NCBI RefSeq assembly: GCF_036053395.1
Contig: NZ_CP107942.1
Coordinates: 9,394,001 to 9,458,000, forward strand
Direction: 5' to 3'
Length of the DNA: 64,000 nt
From: Actinoplanes sp. NBC_00393
Lineage (GTDB): Bacteria; Actinomycetota; Actinomycetes; Mycobacteriales; Micromonosporaceae
The number at the start of each line of letters is the position of its first letter. The first letter of the stretch is position 1. Below the pieces are notes generated by a model. That model saw nothing but the letters and a program-made list of their open reading frames with translations. It ran no database searches and was not told the DNA's origin. This document shows, in pieces, positions 26,048-34,132 of this stretch. Both the position numbers and the translations under genes were made by a program.

Positions 26048-26460
26048 GCCAGCCAATCGCGTTCAAGACGATCCGCTACCGGTGCCCGCACTGCCCGCGC
26101 ACCGGCTCCAGCAAGGCCCGCGTCGCTGACCACATCGGCCGCTGCTGGACCAACCCGGCCGCGCGTGGCTGCAAGACCTGCGCGAACTACGAAGGCCCGG
26201 GCGACGCCTGCGGCTGCGAGCCGGGCTGCAACTGGGGCGGCCCGGCCGGCGGCTACCCGGAGCACTGCCGGGCTGGCGTCAACCTCGCTGGACGGCCGGA
26301 GTGCCCCGCGTGCGGCGGACACGGCTGGAAGGGCATCAGCGTCGGCGCTGAGATCCCGTGCAACTCCGAGGTGACGATCGGGCACGTCGGCGACGGCAAA
26401 GCGGTCAAGCCCGGCCCGATCGTGCACTGCGACCGCTGGGAGGTGGCCACCGATGCGTGA
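26044..26460 (+). CDS. Cys-rich zinc-finger-like phage protein
   Basis: 138 residues with 14 Cys. An N-terminal finger (YRCPHCPRTGSSKARVADH) is followed by GCKTCANY, ACGCEPGCNW, EHC and CPACGGHGW. The last motif resembles a DnaJ-type zinc knuckle. Likely two or three zinc sites. Role unknown. Confidence 0.6.
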   Translation: MSQPIAFKTIRYRCPHCPRTGSSKARVADHIGRCWTNPAARGCKTCANYEGPGDACGCEPGCNWGGPAGGYPEHCRAGVNLAGRPECPACGGHGWKGISVGAEIPCNSEVTIGHVGDGKAVKPGPIVHCDRWEVATDA

Positions 26461-26797
26461 CCGCTGGCGCTACCGGATCGCCCGCACCCTCGACCGCCTC
26501 CCCGGCCAATGCCGCTGGAGCCTCCGCGAGTGGGCCGAACGCGCCGTCCCGCGCTCGTGGCCCTGGTCGTCGAATACCAAGGCCTGCCGGCGCCGCCGCG
26601 ACCAAATCGGCGTCTGCCCCTGCGGCAAGCTCCGACTGCCCGAAATCCAGGCCGAACTTGACCGGCTGGGGGCCGGACCATGCTCCGCCACGTGGCCGCT
26701 GCTGATCGGCGACGGCGAGCTGTGGTGCGAGCTCCGGCACGGCCACGCAGGCGACCACGAAAGCGGGCCCACGCGCTGGAAGGAACGCGCCTCGTGA
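26453..26797 (+). CDS. Unknown basic phage protein, 114 aa
   Basis: Arg/Trp-rich N-terminus, CPCGKLRLP in the middle, and a C-terminal WCELRHGHAGDHESG, a motif common in small actinophage and actinobacterial proteins of unknown role. Possible zinc binding through the Cys and His. Confidence 0.55.
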   Translation: MRDRWRYRIARTLDRLPGQCRWSLREWAERAVPRSWPWSSNTKACRRRRDQIGVCPCGKLRLPEIQAELDRLGAGPCSATWPLLIGDGELWCELRHGHAGDHESGPTRWKERAS

Positions 26798-27066
26798 CCC
26801 AGCAGCCACTCATCCCGCACCAGACCGAACCCCGCCGCGCCTGGATCTGGACCCGGCTCAAAGACGCCCACGGCGCCGTCGACGACACCGCCTGGACCTA
26901 CCACCGCGACAGCAAACAGCACGTCGGCAAATGCCACTGCGGGCAGCCCCTCATGCCCGGCGTGCCCTACCAGGTCGGCCCACGCAACGAGTACCCGGCC
27001 ACCTGCTCCGCCGGCCACGAGCTCGTCGCCCACGGGCCACGGCCGGCCAAGAAAAAAACCAACTGA
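26794..27066 (+). CDS. Unknown phage protein, 90 aa
   Basis: GTG overlaps the previous stop. It has aromatic IWTRLKDAHGAVDDTAWTYH, then KCHCGQPLMPG and ATCSAGHELV, a four-Cys arrangement that could hold zinc. It precedes the replication gene by 19 bp. Confidence 0.55.
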   Translation: MTQQPLIPHQTEPRRAWIWTRLKDAHGAVDDTAWTYHRDSKQHVGKCHCGQPLMPGVPYQVGPRNEYPATCSAGHELVAHGPRPAKKKTN

Positions 27067-27085
27067 ACCAGGAGACACAGACACC

Positions 27086-28126
27086 ATGGCCCGCTCGTTT
27101 GCGAACGTCCCCACGTCGATCTGGCGCGAGGAGGACTTCCGCGCGCTCTCCCGAGAAGGCCAGCACGCGCATTTCCTCCTCACCACCCAGCCCGACATCA
27201 GCGCGGCCGGCGTGCTCTCGCTCAACCTCAAACGGTGGGCATCGAAATGCGCCGGCCTCACGCCCCAGGATCTGTGGGAAGCCATCGTCGAGCTGGAGGC
27301 CCAGGCGCTCGCCGCCGTCGACCTGGAGACCGAGGAGGTGCTGCTGCGCTCGTTCGTCGACGACGACCGCGGCTACTCCAACCCGAAGCGCCGTCCGGTG
27401 ATCCGAGACGCGGCCGGCCAGGTCGAGTCCGATCGACTCCGGCGGATCCTCGCGGGCGAGTTGGACCGGCTCGGGCTGCCCGGCGCCGAGTGGGTCGGAG
27501 GCCTATCCGATAGGCATCCCGATACGGCATCGGATAGGCATCCCGATACGGTATCCGATAGCCTATCGGCCCCCGAGTCGCCGGAAGATCACCCTGCGGA
27601 ATCATCGCAGGTGGATACCGTATCCGATAGGCAACCCGATACCGTATCGCCTTCCGAACGGATTGTGGTTAAGGAAGTAGGTACTACACCCCAATCCCTA
27701 TTCCGCGAACCACAATCCGCAACCCGCCCCCCAGTCGCTTCGCGCGCTTCGCTTACTTCGCTCCAGGGGGGCCGCGCGGACGTGCACGAGCGCGAGCCGG
27801 CCGACGCGGCACCGGAGCCCCCCTCCGACCGATGCCGGAAACACCAGAACGACGAAGACCCGCCACCCTGCGGCCAATGCGCCGACGCCCGCCGCCGCCG
27901 CGAAGCCTGGGACCGCCAACAGCACACCGCCGCAGCCGCAGCCGCATCCGCCGCCGCCCGGGAACGAGCCGCCGCCACCCGAGCCGAAATCGACGCCTGC
28001 AACCTCTGCGACCACCGCGGCCGCATCGACGGCCGGGTCTGCTACCACGACCAGGCCGCCGCCGCCCGCAGCGAACGCGGCGCCGCCGCCGCCCGCGCAG
28101 CCCTCGCCGGCCGGGACACACCATGA
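27086..28126 (+). CDS. Replisome-organizer-like phage replication protein
   Basis: A 346-residue protein. Residues 1-100 match the N-terminal domain seen in phage replication initiators (IWREEDFRALSREGQHAHFL, GVLSLNLKRWASKCAGL, LWEAIVELEAQALAAVDLE). A central repeat region (about 142-190) carries SDRHPDT-type units encoded by DNA iterons. The C-terminal half is Ala/Arg-rich coil with Cys pairs (CRKH, CGQCADARRR, CNLCDHRGRIDGRVCYH). I infer that it binds the iterons inside its own gene and recruits host helicase, as lambda O does. Family assignment is moderate. Confidence 0.65.
   Translation: MARSFANVPTSIWREEDFRALSREGQHAHFLLTTQPDISAAGVLSLNLKRWASKCAGLTPQDLWEAIVELEAQALAAVDLETEEVLLRSFVDDDRGYSNPKRRPVIRDAAGQVESDRLRRILAGELDRLGLPGAEWVGGLSDRHPDTASDRHPDTVSDSLSAPESPEDHPAESSQVDTVSDRQPDTVSPSERIVVKEVGTTPQSLFREPQSATRPPVASRASLTSLQGGRADVHEREPADAAPEPPSDRCRKHQNDEDPPPCGQCADARRRREAWDRQQHTAAAAAASAAARERAAATRAEIDACNLCDHRGRIDGRVCYHDQAAAARSERGAAAARAALAGRDTP
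27501..27719 (+). other. Candidate prophage replication origin with iterons
   Basis: Three 23-bp direct repeats starting GATAGGCA lie at 27509-27531, 27533-27555 and 27626-27648; copies 1 and 2 differ at one base, and copy 3 differs at two or three. Between them are the palindromes CCGATAG-C-CTATCGG (27555-27569) and GGATAC-C-GTATCC (27613-27625). Downstream, CGGATTGTGGTT (27659-27670) and its exact complement (27708-27719) flank a 37-bp stretch less GC-rich than its surroundings. The layout resembles an origin embedded in an initiator gene. Confidence 0.65.
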
Positions 28127-28497
28127 CCGACCTCCGCGACCAGCTCCCCGCCTTCGAAGCCGCAGCACGCCGACTCCTCGGCCACCGCCCGAAACCCACC
28201 CGCACCCGGGCCAGCCGGCCCGCGACCTGCCACCCCAGCTCGGCGCACTACGCCCGCGGCCTCTGCCGCCGCTGCTACGACCACCACCACGACCACGGCA
28301 CCCTCACCAGCCACGCAACCACCCGGTGGCGGCTACGCACCGCCGAGTTCGCCGCCGAATACGCCCTGCTGCGTTCGGACGGACACACCCGGACCGCGAT
28401 CGCCGCCCGCCTCGGCGTCACCCGCAACGCCGTCGACCAGGCCTACCGCCGCGCCGTCCGCGCCGGCCTGCTCACCCCTGACCGGAGGGCAGCGTGA
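28123..28497 (+). CDS. Small HTH phage protein
   Basis: 124 residues, ATG overlapping the previous stop. A Cys/His group in the middle (CHPSSAHYARGLCRRCYDHH) is followed by a C-terminal HTH (HTRTAIAARLGVTRNAVDQA). Probably a DNA-binding regulator acting around replication. Confidence 0.65.
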   Translation: MTDLRDQLPAFEAAARRLLGHRPKPTRTRASRPATCHPSSAHYARGLCRRCYDHHHDHGTLTSHATTRWRLRTAEFAAEYALLRSDGHTRTAIAARLGVTRNAVDQAYRRAVRAGLLTPDRRAA

Positions 28498-29447
28498 CCG
28501 ACCAGCTCTGCGTCCGCTGCGACCAGCCCACCCCCGACGGCTACACCTGCCACCGCTGCGCCGTCGACCGGCCCACCACCCAGCTCACCGAAATCGCCGA
28601 CCTGACGCCGGCCGCCCGCGACGTCGCCCGCGGCCAAATCCGCCACAGCGCTGGCGGCGGAGGCGGAGGCAAACCCGGATCGCGGCCGCCCATCAACGTC
28701 GACCGCACCGACGAACTCGAAGAGGTCCACGGTGCGCTCGAGCTCTGGTGCGGCCGCATCGCCCGATACCGCGGCATCCTGCCGCCCTGGTACGAGTACC
28801 ACGGCGACCCCATCATTGCTGGCGCCGAATGGCTCACCCGCCACCTCGAATGGGCCCGCCACCGCTTGGCATTCGCCGACTTCCTCACCGCCGACTTCCT
28901 CACCGCCATCGACAAAGCCGCCCACACCATGCGCGGCATCGTCAACGGCCCCGGCAGCCGCCGCTACCTCGGCCCCTGCGGCGCCCCCGACCAAGTCGAA
29001 ACCACCACCATCGGCGACCCCGAGCCGACCTACATGGACGGCGCGCCCTGCGACGGCGACGTCTACGGACCTGACGGCGGCCGCACCGGCACCTGCCGCA
29101 CCTGCCACACCAGCTACAGCCAGCACGACCGCCGCGCCTGGTTCGCCGACATCACCCGCGACCGCGCCTACCGCGCCGCCCACATCGCCGACGCCTACGG
29201 CATCTCCGTCAAAACCATCCGCAGCTGGGCCGACCGAGGCCGGCTCACCGCATGGTGGGCCGACGGCGACCAGCTCGTGCAGTGGATCGAACCCGAAACC
29301 GGCGAAGACGTCACCCACCGCGGACCCCGACTCTTCGTCATCGGCGACGTCCTCGCCCTCGCCGAAGCCGACGCCCACCGCCGCGAACAACAGCGCATCG
29401 CCCGAGAACAGCGAGCAGCGGCCCAGCCCGCCGAGATGGGAGCATGA
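28494..29447 (+). CDS. Zinc-finger and HTH phage protein
   Basis: 317 residues. N-terminal CVRCDQPTPDGYTCHRCAVD is a four-Cys zinc finger; a Gly-rich linker follows; the middle is helical; GTCRTCHTSYSQHDRR is a second possible zinc site; and AAHIADAYGISVKTIRSWAD is an HTH followed by a wing. Probably a regulator or DNA-binding replication accessory. Start GTG overlaps the previous stop. Confidence 0.6.
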   Translation: MTDQLCVRCDQPTPDGYTCHRCAVDRPTTQLTEIADLTPAARDVARGQIRHSAGGGGGGKPGSRPPINVDRTDELEEVHGALELWCGRIARYRGILPPWYEYHGDPIIAGAEWLTRHLEWARHRLAFADFLTADFLTAIDKAAHTMRGIVNGPGSRRYLGPCGAPDQVETTTIGDPEPTYMDGAPCDGDVYGPDGGRTGTCRTCHTSYSQHDRRAWFADITRDRAYRAAHIADAYGISVKTIRSWADRGRLTAWWADGDQLVQWIEPETGEDVTHRGPRLFVIGDVLALAEADAHRREQQRIAREQRAAAQPAEMGA

Positions 29448-29451
29448 CCAG

Positions 29452-29712
29452 ATGAGCAGCCTGCTCAGCGGCGCCGACCGCGTCCGCATCGAAATCGAGG
29501 TCGACGGCCAGACCCGCGTCGTCGAAATGGCCGCCGAACACGGCGAGAAGATCCAAATCACCCTGGACCTCAACGTGGAAGTCAACGAGCGGCCCGACAC
29601 CGTGCTGTGGCGCGAATTCGAGCCGAGCGGACGAATCCACGTACGGCTGGACGCCTTCGGCCACCGGGCGGACACCCACGACCCGGACAAGGCCGTGACC
29701 AGCGGATCTTGA
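29452..29712 (+). CDS. Unknown phage protein, 86 aa
   Basis: ATG shortly after the previous stop, GGGAG upstream. Beta-rich and acidic (VRIEIEVDGQTRVVEMAAEH). It ends the long overlapping gene run. No family recognised. Confidence 0.55.
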   Translation: MSSLLSGADRVRIEIEVDGQTRVVEMAAEHGEKIQITLDLNVEVNERPDTVLWREFEPSGRIHVRLDAFGHRADTHDPDKAVTSGS

Positions 29713-29769
29713 CAAACCAGCCCGACTGCATCCATCATCTGCCAACGGCACAAGTGTCGAAAGACCACC

Positions 29770-29799
29770 ACGAGGCCCTCGCCCAGCGGGGGCCTTCGT
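29770..29799 (+). terminator. Imperfect hairpin after the early operon
   Basis: ACGAGGCCC and GGGCCTTCGT pair with one bulge. It is in the 170-bp gap that ends the early gene run, so it may end that transcript. A TACCCT box (29869-29874) follows, 8 nt before the ATG at 29883. Confidence 0.45.
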
Positions 29800-29882
29800 C
29801 GTCTCCAAAAGCGATCATCCGACCGGCCAGCACCCGAGCGGGCGATCCCGTCGCTTGTAGACCATCCCTACCCTCGACGGTC

Positions 29883-30203
29883 ATGGGATTGCGCGAAGAA
29901 TGGCACAAAGCCAAGGCGGACAACGGCCTGACGAACCAGGGCGGCATCGCCCAGCAAACCAAGACGATGACCCTCGGCGAACAAGCCGCCAAGGCCTACG
30001 CCGCCGGCGACTGGTTCTTCACCCCAGTGCTCAACATGCCAGCCACCAAGAGCGGCGGCTTCTCCGGCAACATCAGCGACTGGGCCTACATGCTCCAAGC
30101 CATCAGCCAGGCCGGCTGGCAGCTCCACACCTGGGCCATGAGCACCGACGCACAAGGCCGGCCCGAAGCCTGCCCCCTGTTCGTCCGAGCCCAGCAGCGC
30201 TAG
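29883..30203 (+). CDS. Unknown phage protein, 106 aa
   Basis: A helical protein with ATKSGGFSGNISDWAYMLQA and WQLHTWAMS, reminiscent of small actinobacterial domains of unknown function. TACCCT 8 nt before the ATG suggests a separate leaderless transcript. It lies in the transition between early and late genes. Confidence 0.55.
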   Translation: MGLREEWHKAKADNGLTNQGGIAQQTKTMTLGEQAAKAYAAGDWFFTPVLNMPATKSGGFSGNISDWAYMLQAISQAGWQLHTWAMSTDAQGRPEACPLFVRAQQR

Positions 30204-30220
30204 CGCAACCCGAACCCGCC

Positions 30221-30253
30221 AACGCCCACCCAGCACCCGCTGCGGTGGGCGTT
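30221..30253 (+). terminator. Hairpin between unknown genes
   Basis: AACGCCCACC and GGTGGGCGTT make a perfect 10-bp stem with a 13-nt loop, ending at TT. A moderate terminator. Confidence 0.6.
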
Positions 30254-30274
30254 CCGCATCCAGGAGGCCGAACC

Positions 30275-30523
30275 GTGAGCCACGTCCGGATCACCGGCAA
30301 CGCCACCGGCACCCAGGGCACCATCGACATCGACGGCCACCAGATCGCCAACATGGTCCGCGGATTCGCCCTCTACGCCGAAGTCGGCCAGCACACCACC
30401 CTCGACCTCCAGGTCTTCCCCCGCGGGGTGTCCGAGTACGACGGCGAGGCCTTCGTACGGCTGAACTCCGACTTCGAGGCCTTCCTCGTACACCTCGGCT
30501 GGACCCCGCCCCACCGGCCATGA
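30275..30523 (+). CDS. Unknown phage protein, 82 aa
   Basis: GTG start with AGGAGG 7 nt upstream. Beta-rich (VRITGNATGTQGTIDIDGHQ, YAEVGQHTTLDLQVFP). Precedes the HNH gene with a 4-bp overlap. Function unknown. Confidence 0.55.
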   Translation: MSHVRITGNATGTQGTIDIDGHQIANMVRGFALYAEVGQHTTLDLQVFPRGVSEYDGEAFVRLNSDFEAFLVHLGWTPPHRP

Positions 30524-30864
30524 CCGCCCGCTGGGCCGGCCGCAAAGGCCGCTCCTGGAGAGTGCTCTGCGCCCAGGTCTACGCCGACCCCCACGAGACG
30601 CACTGCCTGCGCTGCGGCAAGCCAGTGGACAAGAGCCTGGTCTTCAGCCGCTACCTACCCGCACACCAGCGCCCTCACGCACGCAGCGTCGACCACATCA
30701 TCGCCATCGAACAGGGCGGCGCACGCCTCAGCAGAGACAACGTGGCCATCGCCCACTACGGCTGCAACAGCAGGCACGGCGCACGCATCGGCGCAGCCAA
30801 ACGCCGAGGCCACACGCACACAGAACCACGCGTCATCCTCGACATCGACCCTCACACACTGTGA
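30520..30864 (+). CDS. HNH endonuclease
   Basis: A 114-residue nuclease of the HNH fold. Cys29/Cys32 in CLRCG start the zinc group; SVDHIIAIEQGG (Asp58-His59) is the first catalytic His box; DNVAIAHYGCNSRHGARIG completes the fold with Asn74, Cys82 and His86. Next to the large terminase, this class is required for packaging in HK97-like phages with cohesive ends, cutting cos DNA together with the terminase. Confidence 0.85.
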   Translation: MTARWAGRKGRSWRVLCAQVYADPHETHCLRCGKPVDKSLVFSRYLPAHQRPHARSVDHIIAIEQGGARLSRDNVAIAHYGCNSRHGARIGAAKRRGHTHTEPRVILDIDPHTL

Positions 30865-30994
30865 CGAGGGTAGGGGGTCCGGAAAGAGGGAAAAACGGAC
30901 ATCTGGAGACCCCGCGCACCCCCTCCCTTTTCTCTCCCCGCCTGCCCGGGCCGTCCCCGGCGCTGGTGGCCGTCGGTGACTCGAGGGGAGGTCG
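30865..30994 (+). other. Gap between HNH and terminase (candidate cos region; no small terminase seen)
   Basis: A 130-bp stretch with a purine-rich left half (GGGTAGGGGG, AAAGAGGGAAAAA) and a pyrimidine-rich right half (CCCCCTCCCTTTTCTC), opposed to each other. HK97-type cos sites often lie near the HNH and terminase genes. No frame here encodes a recognisable small terminase. The function is inference. Confidence 0.35.
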
Positions 30995-32476
30995 ATGGTG
31001 GCCGTCCGCCTGGGCTCGCAGACGCCGCGGATCGCTTCGATCCCGCCGTACGACGTCACGATGGCGCCGCAGGTCATCGACAACGCCGCCAAGACCGGCC
31101 TGGTGCTCGACGAGTGGCAGCGGTACGTGCTCACCGGCGGGCTGGGCAAGGACACGGCCGGCGAGTGGACCGCGAAGCGCGCCTCGGTGTGGGTGCCACG
31201 CCAGAACGGCAAGGGCGGCATCATCGAGGCCCTCGAGCTGGCCTGGCTGTTCCTGTGGGACACCGACGAGCTGATCATCCACTCGGCGCACCAGCACCGG
31301 ACGTCGCAGCGGGCGTATGTGCGGATGGAGCGGCTGATCCGGCGGACCCCGGAGTTCTTGGAGCGGGTCAAGAGCTTCCGGCAGACGAACGGCGAGCGCG
31401 AGATCGAGCTCTACGACGGCCGGGTGATGCAGTACGTGACCCGGTCGCGGTCCGCGGTTCGTGGGTTCTCGGCGCCGAAGGTGGTGCTCGACGAGGCCCA
31501 GGAGCTGGACGACGACGAGATGGCCGCGATTGGCCCGACCGTGTCGGCGATGCCGTGGTGGCAGATGTGGTTCTTCGGCACCCCGCCGGACGATCCGGCC
31601 GCCTGGGTGTACGGGCTTAAGGAGGACGGCGAGTCCGGTGCGAAGCGGCTGATGCACCTTGACTGGGGTGTTGCGCTGCCGGCCGACGCGCCGGGCACCT
31701 ACGCCAAGGCCGTCGACATCGAGCTGGCCTACCAGTCGAATCCGGCGCTCGGTGTGCGGATCACCCAGGACACGGTCGAGGACGAGTACCGGCCGTCCGG
31801 TCTGGGTGTGAAGTACCCGCAGGAGCGGCTGGGCGCGTGGAAGCCGCCGGCGCGTAAGGCGGGCGGGGTGATCGACCCGCGGGTGTGGTCGCAGATCGCC
31901 GACAAGGACTCGCGTCGGCACGGGCCGGTCGCGCTTGCGGTGGACGTGACGCCGATGCGTACGCACGCCTCGATCGCGATGTACGGCGTCCGCGCCGACG
32001 GCCTGGGCCACGTGCAGACGGTCACCTACGGCGAGGGCGTCGACTGGGTGGTGGCGAAGCTGGCCGCTCTGGTCGAGGCCTTGAAGCCGGTTGCGATCGG
32101 CCTCGACGCCAAGGGCGGCGCTGGGGCGCTGCTCGAGGAGCTGAAGCTGGCCGGCATCACCACGCCGGATGATCCGGAGCACCCGGAGGTCGGGGACCTG
32201 GCGGTCCCGTCGGTGCAGGAGGTCGCGCAGGCGACCGGCCAGTTCATCGACGCGGCCCGGCAGCAGAAGTTCCGGCACGTCGGCGGGGTGGAGCTGACGT
32301 CGGCGGTGCTAAACGCGAACACGCGGCCGCTGGCGGATGCGGTGGCGTGGGGCCGGAAGCAGTCGGACGTGGATATCTCGCCGCTGGTGTCGGCGACGTT
32401 GGCGCGGTGGGCGTACGTGACGCGGGTCAACGCCAAACCGAAGACGCAGGAGCTGGTCGGCTCCCTGATGGCGTGA
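30995..32476 (+). CDS. Terminase large subunit
   Basis: A 493-residue packaging motor. The ATPase domain has Walker A VWVPRQNGKGG at 66-76 and Walker B VVLDEAQEL at 163-171. The C-terminal nuclease domain has ALAVDVTPMRTHASIAM and AIGLDAKGGAG carrying metal-binding Asp residues. It threads DNA into the prohead through the portal encoded downstream. The start could be ATG 30995; GGGGAGG is upstream. The small subunit could not be found next to it. Confidence 0.9.
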   Translation: MVAVRLGSQTPRIASIPPYDVTMAPQVIDNAAKTGLVLDEWQRYVLTGGLGKDTAGEWTAKRASVWVPRQNGKGGIIEALELAWLFLWDTDELIIHSAHQHRTSQRAYVRMERLIRRTPEFLERVKSFRQTNGEREIELYDGRVMQYVTRSRSAVRGFSAPKVVLDEAQELDDDEMAAIGPTVSAMPWWQMWFFGTPPDDPAAWVYGLKEDGESGAKRLMHLDWGVALPADAPGTYAKAVDIELAYQSNPALGVRITQDTVEDEYRPSGLGVKYPQERLGAWKPPARKAGGVIDPRVWSQIADKDSRRHGPVALAVDVTPMRTHASIAMYGVRADGLGHVQTVTYGEGVDWVVAKLAALVEALKPVAIGLDAKGGAGALLEELKLAGITTPDDPEHPEVGDLAVPSVQEVAQATGQFIDAARQQKFRHVGGVELTSAVLNANTRPLADAVAWGRKQSDVDISPLVSATLARWAYVTRVNAKPKTQELVGSLMA

Positions 32477-32486
32477 GGAGGCGGCG

Positions 32487-32705
32487 GTGACGACGCTGAC
32501 GCTGGCGGTGGACCGGATCAACGCCCGGGCGGCGACCGTGGACTGGAAGCGTGTCTGGCTGGTCGCGCTGATGGTCCTGCCGTTCGTGGTGTTCTACGCG
32601 GCCCGGCTGGTCGTGCGGGCGGCCGGCTGGGCCGCGGCCTGGGTGTGGGCTGCGGGCATGGAGGGCTGGGCCGCGGCCGGGCCGAAGCGTGAGGGCGCCG
32701 GCTGA
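32487..32705 (+). CDS. Small membrane protein between terminase and portal
   Basis: 72 residues, hydrophobic helix VWLVALMVLPFVVFYAARL followed by an Ala/Trp-rich second segment. GTG start after the terminase gene; stop overlaps the portal start. Not a usual structural gene; role unknown. Confidence 0.6.
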   Translation: MTTLTLAVDRINARAATVDWKRVWLVALMVLPFVVFYAARLVVRAAGWAAAWVWAAGMEGWAAAGPKREGAG

Positions 32706-34132
32706 TGGGGCTGCTCGAGCGAATCCAGGACCGCCGCCGCGGCGTCCGACCGGAGCGGGCGTGGCCGGTCGGCAAGGGCGAGCTGATCGCACCTGACTAC
32801 GCCTTCGGCCACGATGACAGCCAGTTCTCGCCGGACGACTACGGCGACTACGCGGCCACCAGCAACGACGTCTACAGCGTGGTCGCGCTGCGGGCCCGGA
32901 TGATGTCGAAGTTGCGGCTGCGGTTCTTCTACGGCTCCGGCGCCGACAAGCGCGAGGACACCACCCACCGGGCCGTCGCCCAGTACCAGCGGGTGAACCC
33001 GTTCTGGACTGCCGAGCGGCTGACCCGCATGGACGAGTTCTGCATGGGCCTGTGGGGCGAGACCTACTGGGCGCTCGAACCGCCGTCGCGGCGCGGCCAG
33101 CCGGGCGAGATCTGGTGGCTGAAGCCGTCCCGGGTCCGGCCGGTGCCGCACGAGACCGGCTACATCCAGCAGTACGCCTACCATTCGGTGTCCGGCGAGA
33201 TCATCAAGTTCGAGCCGCACGAGATCGTGTGGCAGCGCTACCCGAACCCGATCGACGAGTTCTCGCCGTTGTCGCCGCTCGCCGCGGCCCGGCTCGCCGC
33301 CGACACGAGCTCGGCGATGACGAAGAGCAACGAGGCGCTGTTCAAGCGGGGCATGCAGATCGCCGGCATCGTCGTCCCGCCGGCCGACAAGGTCACCTTC
33401 TCGACCGAGCAGGCCGAGGACCTGGAGCGGGCGCTCGAGCGGCGGCTGTCCGGCGCCGACAAGGCGCACCGGTGGGCGGTGCTGCGTTACGAGGCGCAGT
33501 TCAAGCAGATGGCGATCACCAACCGGGACGCCGAGTTCGTGCAGGGCATGAACCTGAGCTTCCGGCAGGTGTGCCGGGCGTACGGCATCCCGTCGCCGAT
33601 GCTCAACGACCTCGAGAACGCCACCCTCGCCAACGCCCGCGACCTCGAACGGATGGCGTGGGACAACACGCTGATCTCCGATGCGGAATTCCGGGCGGCG
33701 GAGATCCGGGAGCAGTACCTGACCCGGTTCCCGGACGGCCCGGATCACTGCGAGTACGACTTCACGCAGGTCTCCGCGCTCCAGGAGAGCGCCACGGAGA
33801 GCTGGACGCGAGAGGCGCAAGCCCTAGACCGCGGCGCGATCACGATCAACGAGTGGCGCAAGGGCAAGGGCTACCCGCCGGTGGCGTGGGGCGACAAGCC
33901 CTGGCTGCCGGTCAACAAGGCGCCGTTCGACAAGGAGACCGGGCTGCTGCAGCTCCCCGAGAAGGAGGAGCCGGCCGTCGACCCGGTTGACCCGGCGAAC
34001 CTGCCGGACGACGAGGTCAACCCGGCCAGCCCGGCGCCGCAGATCACCGGCGAGAAGGCCCTCGCCCTCGACCACCTGGCAGCGCGGAGGCTCCTCGCCG
34101 AGCTGCGACCGATCAACGGAGTGAGGCTCTGA
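32705..34132 (+). CDS. Portal protein
   Basis: A 475-residue HK97-type portal, the dodecameric ring through which DNA enters. Family features are VYSVVALRARMMSKLRLRFF near the start, GETYWALEPP, HEIVWQRYPNPIDEFSPLSP, and QGMNLSFRQVCRAYGIPSPM with LNDLENATLANARDLERMAW. The C-terminal 60 residues are acidic and Pro-rich, as in many actinophage portals. Confidence 0.92.
   Translation: MGLLERIQDRRRGVRPERAWPVGKGELIAPDYAFGHDDSQFSPDDYGDYAATSNDVYSVVALRARMMSKLRLRFFYGSGADKREDTTHRAVAQYQRVNPFWTAERLTRMDEFCMGLWGETYWALEPPSRRGQPGEIWWLKPSRVRPVPHETGYIQQYAYHSVSGEIIKFEPHEIVWQRYPNPIDEFSPLSPLAAARLAADTSSAMTKSNEALFKRGMQIAGIVVPPADKVTFSTEQAEDLERALERRLSGADKAHRWAVLRYEAQFKQMAITNRDAEFVQGMNLSFRQVCRAYGIPSPMLNDLENATLANARDLERMAWDNTLISDAEFRAAEIREQYLTRFPDGPDHCEYDFTQVSALQESATESWTREAQALDRGAITINEWRKGKGYPPVAWGDKPWLPVNKAPFDKETGLLQLPEKEEPAVDPVDPANLPDDEVNPASPAPQITGEKALALDHLAARRLLAELRPINGVRL

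Noticed and set aside
27509..27648. CRISPR array
   Set aside because: Only three repeats with unequal, partly zero spacing, all within a coding frame, and no cas genes; iterons fit better.
30861..31274. Small terminase in the frame overlapping the start of the large terminase
   Set aside because: Only the first 40 residues lie outside terL, the rest is an Arg/Ser-rich mirror of terL, and no small-terminase pattern is visible.
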